Under the pieces are notes generated by a model. That model saw only the letters and a list, made by a program, of their open reading frames with translations. It was not told where the DNA came from and did no database searches. The position numbers and the translations under genes are program-made. DNA of 64,000 nt, from the NCBI GenBank assembly GCA_005281725.1, contig SSBO01000003.1, forward strand, positions 2,593,824 through 2,657,823, read 5' to 3'. The DNA comes from Wuchereria bancrofti (Eukaryota > Nematoda > Chromadorea > Rhabditida > Onchocercidae). Every line of letters starts with the position of its first letter. Position 1 is the first letter of the stretch. Positions 51,622 through 63,601 of the stretch are shown here, piece after piece.

Positions 51622-54600
51622 TCAGATTAACATTAAAAATTATACAACACATTACAATAACGAATTGATACATAACACACAAATAGAACTTAATTATAAA
51701 ACATTTCAAGATATAAGCAAGCTAGACACCTCCCAACCAAGCAATACCAAAACAAGAAACTATAATGAATGACTTTGTAAGGAAGAAAATTGGGAGGGAT
51801 TTTATGGATGTTAAGCTAACAAAGTAGATTAAAATCACTTAAAACAATAATCTTTGTTCACTACGTTATAGCTTCGCCATTGTGGCGACACACATATTTT
51901 ATCCTTTTTCCTTCTTTGTCCTCCTATCTTATCACTAATGAATAATAAAGTGATAATTTCTAATTGATAATTCTCAGCATTTTATTCATTTTTTCATATG
52001 AATGCAACCTATTGCTAATTAATAAATAATATTCAATTTACTTTTGACAACTTTTCCTTTTCAATCTTACTAAGACAGTATGATGATTCATTTGTAGCAA
52101 ATTCGGGTACTGTATCATAATGACGATAAATTATAATTGATATCAAACAGTCCTATAAATCATAATTATTGCTTATCTTGCTAATTGAAATATATGTATT
52201 AATGGTAATCATTATTTGAATAAGAATAATGAGAATACTTAATTAAAAGTGAAGTAAAATTGGTCATTGGATAAAGTTAGAGTTTTTAATAAAAATGGAT
52301 TAGGGCTTTTGATAAAAACCTTATTCATTTATTTTAAAATATCGGCAAAAAATGGAAAAAGATAAAAATTGAAAACATTAATTTAATTTACTGCGCATAA
52401 TGCTTCATCCAATTTCTAATAACTGAACCAAATGCCATAATAACTATTTCTTCGAATTACTTACTGAAACATTCCAATCGAACACACTTATATATTCTAA
52501 TGCTGACACAAGCAAAAAATTTCATAGTTGATCACAAACCAACAAATTATCATTTGAAATTTATGATTTCAAAATTATATATTAATATTTGCTCCATAAA
52601 CAGTGTAACTTTTGTAGTTTCTTTGAATTAAGTGACTTGAACATTTCAATAAAATTTTGCTCGAACAAATATTTTTTTTATGGTATTTTAGAACTAATTA
52701 TAATGCTAACTTATGCTTCCTGCAAATACAATATTATAAGGAAAATCATGTTCTTTGCTATATTTAAAATAGACTTAAATTCAAATTTAAATTTAAATTG
52801 AAAATGAGAAAGTGAGCAATTAATTTCCAGAGGATAGAACCTGAAAATTATTGTGCAGACAATTAGTATATGCTAAAATGTACCTTTTGCCTAATTTTAG
52901 GAATAATTCTTTTGCAATTTTTTCAAGCAATTCATATTTTTATTGAATTTTTCTTCTTGAATTAAAAAAGGAAGAAATGATTCACGCTTTCAGCTTCTTA
53001 AATAAAGCAATCGATTGTTGCTAAATTGGAGGAGAATTGCTAGTGCTTAAAAAGAGAGTAAAGAATACTTACCATTTAATGTGTTTCTCCAAAAAATGAT
53101 TTCTTTAAACATGCCGGAACCGAAATTTCTTTATTGCCGAATTTAAACAAAATTCTGGGACGGCCACAAAAACTATTCATTCACCTTTGTTCATTGTAAG
53201 ATTACTTGTTTGAAGCATTTTCTCAATTGTTGTATTAAAAGAATGAATGAATTGCAATTGCTAAATTGTTAGTTTTATATCACAAAATAGTGCAGCGAAT
53301 TAAATTAAATTAAACTGAAGTAAATTGAACTTTCGGCAGATCAATCATCGATTTCTTTGGCTCTGTATTAGTAGTGCAATTAGTAGTGCGACTTTTGTTA
53401 GCTCACTGCTTTCAATCTTGATGACCATGAAATTTAGTTGCTTTAGAAAAAATTTAGTTTAGACTGAATCATCTAAAAATAGAAGGAATATTTTTTGTGG
53501 CTTCCACCACTAATACAGGCAGCAAGAAAAATTTCCATTTTTTATAGTTATATTGCAACGGAATTCTATGATCTTAAATCTCGACTACCACCATTAATCA
53601 TTTTTCTAGAAATCGGGAAAAACTTCAAGAGATGTGAAGAGAAGTTCGAAATAAATCAAAGAGGAATTTGGATGAATATGCACTGTATAATTTTATGATG
53701 CTCGTCATTATAAAATTTGGCGCAATTGTAGAAATCGAATTGTTAATAAATCGTTGTTTGAAACCTAAATGTGTTATTTCGATCTAGAATCCAACTAAAA
53801 TTGATTAAAAATCACCTTTTTATACGATGACTATATTATTATCACATTGAAAAATATCCGATAAAAATATATACGCACGTATATTTTACGACTATTTTTA
53901 GAGATTCTAATTCTTCTGTTTATTTTTTATCTAGAAACCAGTAAATTGAATATAAAACGAACAAAAAACATGTCAAAATATGCAGCATAAAAACCTTAAA
54001 AATACGTAAATTTGCTCTATTTCAATCATTACTAATAAGCCTTCAAGCCGATCGTCTTATATCGAACGAAATTCTTAATAAGCATTAAAATTAATTTCAA
54101 AATTTCCATTTTCATTTGAAATATTCGAGACAAAAAGTCATAAAAAGAACACAGAAACCCATCAACAACATTGCGAGATATATCTCATCAATGATAACAA
54201 TTGCAAAAAGAGTTAAGTGAGAGGAAGAAAAATATATTTATCACTAAATACTGATTATGACAGATAATCATTCAACCTGAAAATAACAATTCATTGTACT
54301 CTCCTCGCTTATTCATACCTTTAAACTGCCATCATTTTTAAATGAATCAAAATGTTTGCATATAAATTCCTACTACAATAAGGGAAGGAAAAAGAAGATA
54401 GCTCGAATGAATTAAAATTTTTCAATTATTTTGCTTCTATCGTTGTTTTCATCAAAAACGAATGCAAATCTTATTGAATATTTTATACTTAAAAAGAAAC
54501 GAACTCTTTTGTTACCATATTACAGTCATTTTTTATTAAATGAGTAAAAGAAGCCAGCTAAATAGGAACATGCGTAGCCTTTACTTATTTTAAAAAATAG

Positions 54601-57040
54601 AAATGTATCAGAGACGATCACTTTTCAGATTTCTTATTCATTACATTATTGTTACCTTTAAAGCATCTGAATTTGTCAACATTCTAAAAGAAAAAAAAAA
54701 GGAATATTACAAAACATTAATTAAATCAAAGAAATTTTAAAATACTGGTCACATTACCTTCTCATTGTTTTCCTGAAATAACCAGCAACATTCATTGTTG
54801 TCGCAATTGATATCATCGCACTTTTAGCCATTTGGTGAAACGGTCTAATAGAGCAAATAACAAAATTGTTATCAAAATTAAAACTTATCATAGAAAGGAT
54901 TACGAAGATATTTTTATCTCAATTAAATATGCATTTTTTCCTATAATTATGTTGTATGGAAAAGGATTTATAACAATAAGTTATTGTTGTAAAGCAAAAA
55001 GGATTTTACTGAGGAAATTTGTCACAAAAAAGTTTGATGTCAGACATTGACAGAACATAAAAGATAAGGTAAACAATCATATGTTTGATAAGTTTTTGTT
55101 TTTTAATACGTCTTTTCGTGCATTTATTAAAACATGTAACAATTTGAAATCTTCCTAGAATGAATATTTTCTAGATTTCGTTTTATTGTGCCAAAAGAGC
55201 CGAAAACTAAGCTGTCACAACTAAGCTTTGCGGATCAAATGATTTTAATTTTACTGTCTGGAAAAGTGAAGATATCAAGTCATAAGATAAAGATTTGCAG
55301 ACTAGAAATTGTCATATTTAATTTTACTTTATACAAATATAAGCTGTTTCAGATTTACATCCCAAGTAAGAAGCTTATGAATGTTGTCTAGGATATTACA
55401 ATTTGTTAATAAAAAATATACATATTGCTTGATGTGTTGAAAATTGCTTCTAATTTTATTGTCATAATTTTCTAGTCTGAGAGCCAATTCAATTATTAAG
55501 AATTTTTTAGCTCTTTGTTCATTTAACTTTCATATTATAATCCAGATCTATCTGCAATATCAAAGTATTGCAGAAGTTTGCTAATCTAACAGTTATTCTT
55601 ATAAGCAATTGACGTAATATTAAAAACCAACAACTTCTGCTATATAAAGGCTAAAGATCATTCGAGAATGATAGCTATTTGTTCATTACAATTATGTATT
55701 TTACTGTAAGCCAATGCCAGCTATTTAAAGAGTTAAAACCATTGTCTGGAATCATTCCTTCTTTAGAGATTGTAAGCTTGAAATTGGCTCATCTCTATTT
55801 TGTACATCAATCTCTGTTCAAATTTCTTCGAGCCAATCTCATACAAATTTCTCCTACGATCTGTAATATAATTTAATTTGTCTACTTAGTGTGATATAAT
55901 TTGATATTATCTATTTACCTAATAATCTTTACTGTATAAGAGTTAAAGATTATCCGAGTGTGACAGCTATTTACTCTTTGTAATCATGCGCCTTGTACTT
56001 TTCAAGATTCGTATACATTCTTTTCTCTTCTGCACGGTCACATTTAAGAGTTACATTTGTATTTTTGCTCATTTGAAGAAACTCTTAGGATGACATTTTT
56101 GTTTACAACTAGCACTGTATCACACCACTTGTCAATTAATTAACATATTTAGAAACGGATCATATAAATATTAGTCTAATAATCTTTACTGTATAAGAGC
56201 TAAACTTATATTGTGAGGAATTATTTTTTTTTTTTTGTATATATTACAAGTAAAAAGCACATTCTTAGAATATGTTGGAAAGATCTCACAGAATCGGTGA
56301 CTTTATTATAAATATCTTGATTATCAAGAATAAAATGTCGATTTTTGAAGCTTATCAACTGACTAAACCTTTCAATCTAAGTGATTTAATGTTGGTTCTA
56401 GAACGGACAGATACATGCAACGATGAATGGGAAAATTATGGGAAGCAAGTAGTGATGTGAAGAATTGCATAAAAGTTTTTACAATTCTTTTTGATCACTG
56501 AATTGACTGTTCTGTGAGATCCTTCCAAGTGATGGACGGAAATTTCTAAGGCTTTAATTTAGTTTAATTTTAATAAAGTCGTAGTACACAGCGACTTGCA
56601 AAATGCCGTTGATGGTTCTTAATTTTACGCATATAGACTTGAAATATTTTAACTTCAACAATTACGACGATCTTTTCTTCTCATAATGTTCACTGCTACT
56701 GCCATCGTTTTGAGAGGACTTTAGTTTGAGATGAAGCAATGTTTGATAAGAAACAGCTTTTAGAAATGGAATCATTTAGTGATCGCTTAATCCTTTCATA
56801 TTTGAAGTTAATTATTTATATCCGTGTTAATTCGTGAGTTATGGCGATGAAATAACAAATAGTATTTGGAATGGATATAGGATAGTTTTAAAATCAAATT
56901 CACATATTCAACTATAATTTCATTCACTTAAATGAGTGGTAGTAAATAAAATAATGCCGCATTTTGGCTTAACTTGTTGTTGTCTATAATTTTGTGTTAC
57001 CCAATTTGTGTTACTACGATTAATATTTGGTTGTTTTCCA
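51622..57040. other. 5.4-kb interval with scattered short frames
   Basis: No confident gene. Several plus-strand frames of 60-72 codons without low complexity occur (53495-53698, 54832-55050, 55188-55391, 56272-56460); none has an identifiable domain, and each could be chance. The frame at 56272 starts with ATG and reads MLERSHRIGDFIINILIIKN on to a stop at 56460, and is the most protein-like. Related repeats lie near 55.6-56.2 kb. Confidence 0.45.
55919..56206 (+). repeat. Dispersed direct repeats around 55.6-56.2 kb
   Basis: CTAATAATCTTTACTGTATA followed by AGAGYTAAA occurs at about 55919-55947 and 56175-56203. A diverged third copy of the longer unit (TATAAAGGCTAAAGATCATT … GATAGCTATTTG) lies at 55641-55681 and corresponds to 55935-55973. 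This suggests old local duplication. Confidence 0.75.
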
Positions 57041-57050
57041 GGAGAAGAAA

Positions 57051-58263
57051 ATGAATAACCTGTTGATAGTATTCGGTTTAATAATTCTTCTTGTGATACT
57101 CCCATCAAAATCAGATTTAGAAATCGATGTAATTTTCACAAACTTATCCTTCAAAATTTATAAAATAAACCATAGATAAAGTTAATTCTACTAAATCATT
57201 AATAGTAATTGCATATGATAAATAAGGATCTGACTTGATCACGAGCTGAGGTAGAAGATGAGATGAGAAGTGATGCAGTGGTTAGATAAATATATCATAT
57301 CTTCTAAACTTTTGTTTACGACTGTACAAAAAATGAAAATATTGTTTATCGTGGTGCAAGTTGGTTAGAATGAGATGTGATATAGAATATGAATCCTAAT
57401 TTATTCCTTTTCAATTTACTATTTTTAGCATTGAACTGATTTTTTCTTTCTTTTTTTTTTACTTTAAATTCTATTTTTAATGTGTTTATTAACAAGAAAT
57501 TTACTTTTTTTTTTCAGGATTCCTCATATGATTATACCAATAGCAGTGACGAGGATTACAGTGAAGAAGATGAATATACGGTCAAAGGGGAATTTGTTGA
57601 AACTGATGGCAAGTGAGTTATCTTGGAATTTTAGTAATTTCAATCTTCCCAAATATCTTTAATGAATTTTAATTCCCATATGTTAATGACTTCACTCAAT
57701 ACTATCGATAAGACTGTTTATGAGTTGTCGAAAATGTGGTATTTGTTGCTATTTGTATCGTTGTAATCTTTTCTTTTGGATTTTTTTTTTTTCGAAAAAC
57801 TTTTCATTAAATAAGATGTTTTAGAATAGCAATTTCAAAATTAACTCTGAATAATTTTCATCATCACATATTGCTCTATTTCTACATTTAAAATCTGCTG
57901 TAAGTAAAGTTTAAAAATAAATGCAAAAGGAAGAGTTCATTTGTTGTTTTATCTGAATCGTTTACAGATGGATGTCTTGTAGTTCTCACGCAGATTGCTA
58001 CAATTATTCTGAACCAATAGCTTGGTGCAGACCGACTGCAAATCAGTTTTGGACGTAAGCACATTTCAATTATTTATACCTTAGAATTTTTGATGCATGC
58101 GTGTTAGCAAATATTTCAACTTTTGAAAGGAAAGGTTTCTATTTTTAGAGACAAAGGTTGCTTCTGTGAAGATATATTGTATTCATGTGTTATCGAAAGA
58201 ACGAACAATGGTAAATTAGAATATTCATATTGTGCATCCAGGGAAAATTGGCAATGTCCATAA
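57051..58263 (+). CDS. Small secreted protein with eight cysteines, acidic Tyr-rich N-terminus
   Basis: Four exons, 57051-57128, 57518-57612, 57968-58054 and 58149-58263, join in phase to 124 residues. Residues 1-22 form a signal peptide (LLIVFGLIILLVILPS core). The mature start is acidic with Tyr-Asp/Glu runs (DSSYDYTNSSDEDYSEEDEY), a composition favouring tyrosine sulfation. The C-terminal part has eight Cys, spaced C-x5-C-x9-C-x12-C-x-C-x6-C-x14-C-x7-C, so four disulfides are likely. Two N-glycosylation sequons (NSS, NYS) are present. The ATG follows a TTTTCCAG acceptor by 9 nt, fitting SL addition. An AATAAA lies near 58396. The family is not one I can name; it could be an excretory-secretory protein, an inference from signal peptide and cysteines only. 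Confidence 0.75.
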
Positions 58264-59862
58264 AACTAAACAATCTGTAATGCAAATTTTCAATTCATTT
58301 ATTTTATATTTCTGTTTACACTGCTTCTAGCAATTTGTTCTTCCTTTGATGAAGAGATGTTTTAACTTTAATATTTCGTTTTCCTACTTCAGTTGAATAA
58401 AGTATCGACTGAATAAATGATTGTAGCAAAGCTGAAAATTTCAGAATTCATTACAATAAATTTATTATAAATTTTCAAATTAATAAAAAAATTAATACAA
58501 ACAAATTTGTTGCTGCCTTTTCTTGTTCTTAATTTCTATGTGATTTTTTAAGGCAAAAAATTTATAGATTTCAACAAATACGACAATTCCAAAATTTACT
58601 ATAAATTTAACAAACAGAAAGTTAACAGTAAAAGACTAATTTCTTTTCATCCTTTTTTTATAAAAAATTTCTGTGCTTAAAAATTGTGGATGCCATGAAT
58701 TTTAGAAATTACCTGTAACTTACTTGTTCCCAATTTTATTGTTTTTTTCCTTTTCCCTCAAAAACGAGTTTGTTTCAGTTTAGAGTAGTTTTTTAAAATT
58801 CTGCAATCATTATTGATATCAGAAAATTAAAACAAGCTAGGAGTTTGGGAAAATGGAGAGACATACTAATTTTGTTTTCATTAGTTATGCAGTCATAATT
58901 TCAAATCCTAACGTGAACGTTTTGTTGGAACGACTATCTCAGGGACAGTGTTTAAGATCTAATCGAAAATGAAGAATTTTGTCAGAAATTATTTAGAAAC
59001 ACTACTTTTCCTTTCAATGAATCATTAATTTACCTTACTTTTCCTTTGAGTATTTTCAGTCCAACGTTTCGGAAAATGGATTGCAGCCAATTGACAAGTA
59101 AGCAAAGAATACACAATCAGTAATTACCGATAAAGACGAAATTTGAATTTTTCTATAAGCTAATTCGTCGTCAGAAACTTACCACTCATTCAAACACTGA
59201 GGATAAAAAATGGAAAATTTGCTCGGTAAAAGGAAAATGTCTAATCTTTCCTAATGTAATTAGCGAAAAATTTTCTTTCCATCTTTGTTTTTTCCTTCAG
59301 TTTGCCACTATATATTGAATAGGTTAAATAATAAACTTTCAATGTATATTTCTAAATTAAGATTAGAAATGTAGTCAAAATATATTATCATCTTATAATT
59401 AATTAAAATATTTGAAGATAATGTTGGTACGTCTTTTTTGTTAACTATTACTGTTACTATTACTACAATCCGGTTATTGATGATTTAAAAAAGGATAGCA
59501 AATAGAGATGAGTAAGCCTAGTATTTAGTAGCTATTGTGAGTAAGTTGAATATGAATGATTCTTCTATTTCGAACATTTTTAAATTGTATGCATGCACTT
59601 TCATATTCGACCCACGAACAGTGTATCTGCTGTATGAAATATGCAATCAATGTTGAAATTTTCCAAGTTTTGTAGATAAGCAAAAAATTATTATCGTATC
59701 ATTTAAATAATTTCAAATTACAACTTATTTTTCATTATTTCTATAAAAAAATAATTGAAACAAAATTCGTTAAAAATACGCATACAATTTTGTTTATTTT
59801 ATGCAAATTAGTATGTAAAAGAAAAAAAAAATGCTCGTAAATAGAACACAATATAATATACA
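58264..59862. other. Intergenic stretch
   Basis: AT-rich, no gene recognised. It contains the 3' UTR of the secreted protein gene and, at its right end, upstream sequence of the mucin-like gene. Confidence 0.6.
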
Positions 59863-60450
59863 ATGTTTTTATTCTACAAATTAATCATTTATAAAATAAT
59901 GCTTAACTGGTTTAGTCATCTTACTACTTTTCTCTTCATATTTGACAATTTATTAAATGTGGCACTCATTGTGGAATGTAATGACTCAATATGGGACAAA
60001 AGACTCCACGAAACTACCGCTGGTACTACTACTACTACTACTGACAGTACTACTACTACTACTGACAGTACTACTACTACTATTACTGACAGTACTACTA
60101 TTACTACTACTGATAGTACTATTATCACTACTATTAGTACCAATATTATTACTAGTACCAATTTTACAAAATATGAGAGAATTGGAGAAATGGTATCCAT
60201 TGATGAAAGAAGAAATGATAAGAATGGAATTGTAAAGAGTGATAACAAAGATGAGATAAGGAATGAAACAAGAAAATATCTAATATCAACTCATCAATAT
60301 TCTGCTACAACGATTATCACTAATCAACGCAATGATATGTGGGATAAATTAAAGAAATTAAGCAAATCTGACACCATTATTGTTACAATGATTTTCATTT
60401 TATTCATATTTCTTTGTAGTGTATTTATTGCGTTAGTTATGCAGAAATAA
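59863..60450 (+). CDS. Thr-rich mucin-like type I membrane protein
   Basis: Single-exon frame of 195 residues (183 if translation starts at the second ATG, 59899, which gives the cleaner signal peptide MLNWFSHLTTFLFIF…). After it come about 50 residues of Thr-rich repeats of the type TTTTTDS, likely heavily O-glycosylated. A charged region with NFT and NET N-glycosylation sequons follows. A C-terminal transmembrane segment (TIIVTMIFILFIFLCSVFIA) leaves a tail of only about six residues. The repeats are encoded by (ACT)n/(ACTGACAGT) microsatellite DNA. No introns were needed, which is unusual here. The protein could be a surface or cuticle-associated glycoprotein. No homologue recognised. Confidence 0.65.
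   Translation: MFLFYKLIIYKIMLNWFSHLTTFLFIFDNLLNVALIVECNDSIWDKRLHETTAGTTTTTTDSTTTTTDSTTTTITDSTTITTTDSTIITTISTNIITSTNFTKYERIGEMVSIDERRNDKNGIVKSDNKDEIRNETRKYLISTHQYSATTIITNQRNDMWDKLKKLSKSDTIIVTMIFILFIFLCSVFIALVMQK
60022..60165 (+). repeat. (ACT)n microsatellite encoding the Thr repeats
   Basis: Interrupted ACT triplets with ACTGACAGT spacers, degenerating to ATTACT at the 3' end. It keeps all three plus frames and one minus frame open, so the overlapping frames here are artefacts. Confidence 0.9.
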
Positions 60451-60569
60451 TTTTATGCTTATTCAAACTTTTTTTTTCGTTCAACTATTTATTTTTATAT
60501 GTGCAAAATGTTTGCGTTTGAAAAAAAAAAATGTTTGAGTTTGGATTTCGAAGCAAATCTGAACTTAAC

Positions 60570-60710
60570 TAGTGATTATGTTAATGTGTATATTGGTTAG
60601 TGATTATGTTAACGTGTATCTTAATTAGTGATTATTTTAATGTGTGTTTTGATAAGTGATTATGTCAAAATGTATCTTTGTCAGTGATTATGTTTTTAGC
60701 GTGTATTTTA
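60570..60710 (+). repeat. Five-copy 28-bp tandem repeat (minisatellite)
   Basis: Units begin at 60570, 60598, 60626, 60654 and 60682, each starting with NAGTGATTATKTTAA-like sequence followed by GTGTATNTT. Copies are diverged, with the later ones most changed. It starts 120 bp after the stop of the mucin-like gene, perhaps in its 3' UTR. Confidence 0.88.
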
Positions 60711-61256
60711 TTGATAAACGTTGTTACGTAAATAGGCAAACATACAGATAAGTAAAAAAAAAGTAGTATACATCAGTATAAACTTAAACTCTTTCAATAT
60801 TCACACTGGTATTTTTTTATAGAGGGATTAATATTTACTTAAAAATATAGTATTCCACTCTATTCTTACTTTATTCAATGTGTCGTGGATTTTTTGAGAG
60901 GTTGTCAATGGTCAGGACAAACAGGAAATTGAAAAGCTTATATGAGTGTAGAATAAGCAGTTCAATAGATGTAGTAATAATAGTGATATTTTGACTATGC
61001 GAGCGAAATCGTTGGCGTCGGATACGCTTCGTTGTTGTGAAATCGCAATAAGATTATAGAATCTTTATTAATGCAATACCAATTTAAGATGAAAAATACT
61101 AATATACAGAGCAGCAAAATAAGATGAAGTATAATCTCATAGAGTTGTAGTTGACTTTTTGTCGAAGAAGAGATTAACAGTGAAACCTTTATTTGTCCCA
61201 GTAGTTAACAGCCCTCCAAGAAAAAGAAAATAATCGTGATAGAGATTCTTCCTTAA
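60711..61256. other. Stretch with fragmentary coding-like frames
   Basis: Short frames such as MRAKSLASDTLRCCEIAIRL (60998-61060) and VDFLSKKRLTVKPLFVPVV ending PPRKRK (about 61149-61232) have non-AT-rich codons but end in stops without usable splice sites. They may be remnants of a decayed gene continuing into 61257-61451. Confidence 0.35.
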
Positions 61257-61451
61257 GAAGAAGAAGATGAAGTTCCTCATTTGGCAATAAGTTTATATAT
61301 GTTAAGAGTTGGAAGTGGTTTACAACAGATTTACAACGGATTACCACAGACATTACACCGGCTTCCAAGAGACATTACATCAGATTTTATTTGTATACAT
61401 GACAGATGCATACTGTATAGGGATTGTACTAAAATCAAAACGGGAGATTAA
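61257..61451 (+). pseudogene. Coding-like fragment of unknown origin
   Basis: An open frame runs from EEEDEVPHLAISLYM (ATG at 61299) through LRVGSGLQQIYNGLPQTLHR to a stop at 61451 (50 residues from the ATG). The DNA is richer in GC than its surroundings and contains a degenerate repeat of about 21 bp (AGATTTACAACGGATTACCA-like). The preceding 100 bp are open in two other frames, as expected if frameshifts have accumulated. No family recognised. Confidence 0.3.
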
Positions 61452-61782
61452 GATGTGAATTTTTGTTAGATCAAGATAACAAAAGGAAACGTAATACAGC
61501 TGAGGAATCTAAAATTCCTTAAATAATTCATAGCATTGTTAACAATTATTTACAATTTGAATGACTAAATTTTATATAAATTTATTTTATTTTATTTGAA
61601 GTTTCGCGATATTGAAATTCGCGGTACAATGTGTAAACAGTAATGTGAAATTATTCATAAGTAATATATTGATTGTGACAATGTGCCATTGTATCATCTG
61701 AGCTAATGCTAATCTTGGAATGATTTAGGAGATGATGTAGTCTAAAATTAATAACTATTCATATAGTGATAGACAATTAGCA

Positions 61783-62240
61783 TTATAAAGAAAGGAAGAA
61801 ATACACAGAAATATTTTTAAATGAACTAATTGTTTCATGAATTAAGTTCACAAATTCAACTTGGAATTTCATTGATCGCTGCCTTACAAAGAACTGATAG
61901 CTTTTGGTTAACATTTCATCATCAGATTCAATTAAATTAACAAAAAATTTGCAACCCCTTTTTTTATTGATGACCATCTCGAATTGACTATTTCATTTAT
62001 CTTTTATTATACTTAAGAACAACCACTTTTTACTATTCCATTAAAATGAATAGAGGGAAAGTGGTAAATGTTGCTCCCTTTGCTCATTTTTTCATATTCA
62101 ACTTGAAAAATAAACCTCCTATTTCGTGTTTCCGTCCTAATTGGATCACGGAACCAATTAGTCGTAGTATATAGTTTTAAGGGTTTCAGACTAGATCCAT
62201 CAGTGTTGCTGATTGTTACATTTTGTTGGCACAGAGACAA
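61783..62240 (-). CDS. Candidate exons of an unknown minus-strand gene
   Basis: Two minus-strand segments read like protein: about 62042-62240 (CQQNVTISNTDGSSLKPLKL, later DPIRTETRNRRFIFQVEYEK and FPSIHFNGI before a GTAAAA) and 61783-61980 (INKKRGCKFFVNLIESDDEM, later RQRSMKFQVEFVNLIHE, to a stop). A third fragment at about 62397-62457 (RVTYVEVNFNDRFLIEIE, donor GTAAAA) may precede them. Phases between them could not be reconciled with certainty, and no domain was recognised. Possibly the 3' part of the gene entering at 64000. Confidence 0.35.
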
Positions 62241-63076
62241 ATTTTAATGATATTAATAACATTTAAGTTTCAGTATTTCAGACTACTCTCCTATCATACA
62301 TCATTTACTAAATACAAAAAATTAATAGCGTAAGAGTAGGGTATAAATTCATCGGCACAACTTCAATGTGATATATTCAATTTGAAAAAGACGAATTTTT
62401 ACCTTCAATTTCAATTAAAAATCTGTCATTGAAATTTACTTCAACATATGTTACTCGTCTTCGCAATCAAAAAAACGGAAGATAATGAGATGTAGCAGTA
62501 GTACCTGAAAAACCGGTTTCTCATTTAGAGTACCAATTCATTTGAAGCCGCGACAAGCAATTAAGATGAGCGTACAAGACTGTTGAAGTCACACTAATGT
62601 GTCACTTCCGATTTTCTCAATCAATTTTAACCTTAGAAATATCAAATTTGAAAAACCGCTGCTACCGCCTACGCCTCCGCAAGCCAATCTTAGTTGCGTA
62701 ATAACCATGTGATTATAACTGTTATAATTATGATTATCTTTTATTCTTATAATCATCAATCTGCTTTATGATATTTCCATAGTTCATAACTAATAACTTA
62801 AAACCGTATAGTTTGTTGCTGTCATCGTCTTGCTTTGCCTTTTTACTTCCATAAATAAAATGAATTACTAAAAATTAGGTTTAGAATTTCTAAACCATTA
62901 AGTATAAGATTATATCTGACGGATTTATAAAGTTTTTTTCTAAAACAATTGATTGCATTCACAATGCGAATATATAGCTACCAGTATATTTTAAATTCAC
63001 GAAACTCAAAACATGCACAGCTAGCAATCAAAATTTCATTAAATTATTAAAGACGACAATATAAGTATGATAGTCA

Positions 63077-63374
63077 AATTATATAAGTAAGCTGCATGAT
63101 AATTGTTGGCAAAGCACACAAACATTAAATTAATTACGTACTGAAAGCAATGAACACAACTTTAATTACAATGTGGAGAAATAAAAGAAATCTTTAAGGA
63201 AGCTGCTATAATGGAATATTCAGCAATTAAGAAACGATGCGCTACCGCTGAATGAGCGACGATCTCAACAAGGAACACACTGACTGTACTTAAGAGACTT
63301 CTATGAGAAAAATTTACAAAAAAAATTATAAACCTAGAAAATTGTAAATCTCTAATTATATAAGTAAGCTGCAT
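63077..63374 (+). repeat. 21-bp perfect direct repeat pair
   Basis: AATTATATAAGTAAGCTGCA plus T occurs at 63077-63097 and 63354-63374, 277 bp apart. Confidence 0.85.
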
Positions 63375-63601
63375 TTAAAAATTATAAAACTCATTTAACT
63401 TCACTGATTATAATAAGTTCTTACACTCAAAAATCAGCATTAGTTGCCACTCGTGAATAAATTCATAAATTCAGCAAGAAATTCAAAATTCAATCTGACC
63501 ATGAACTGAAATCCAACATAGCATCCCTTTTTAAAAAATGAATTTTAATTTTTCGGCTAACAAAAAACATATTTCAACTAGAGTAAAATAACTTACTTCA
63601 C

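Noticed and set aside
59916..60248. Open frames of 110 codons (minus) and 92 codons (plus, other frame) over the mucin-like gene
   Set aside because: They exist only because the triplet microsatellite keeps several frames open; they translate to Val/Leu repeats.
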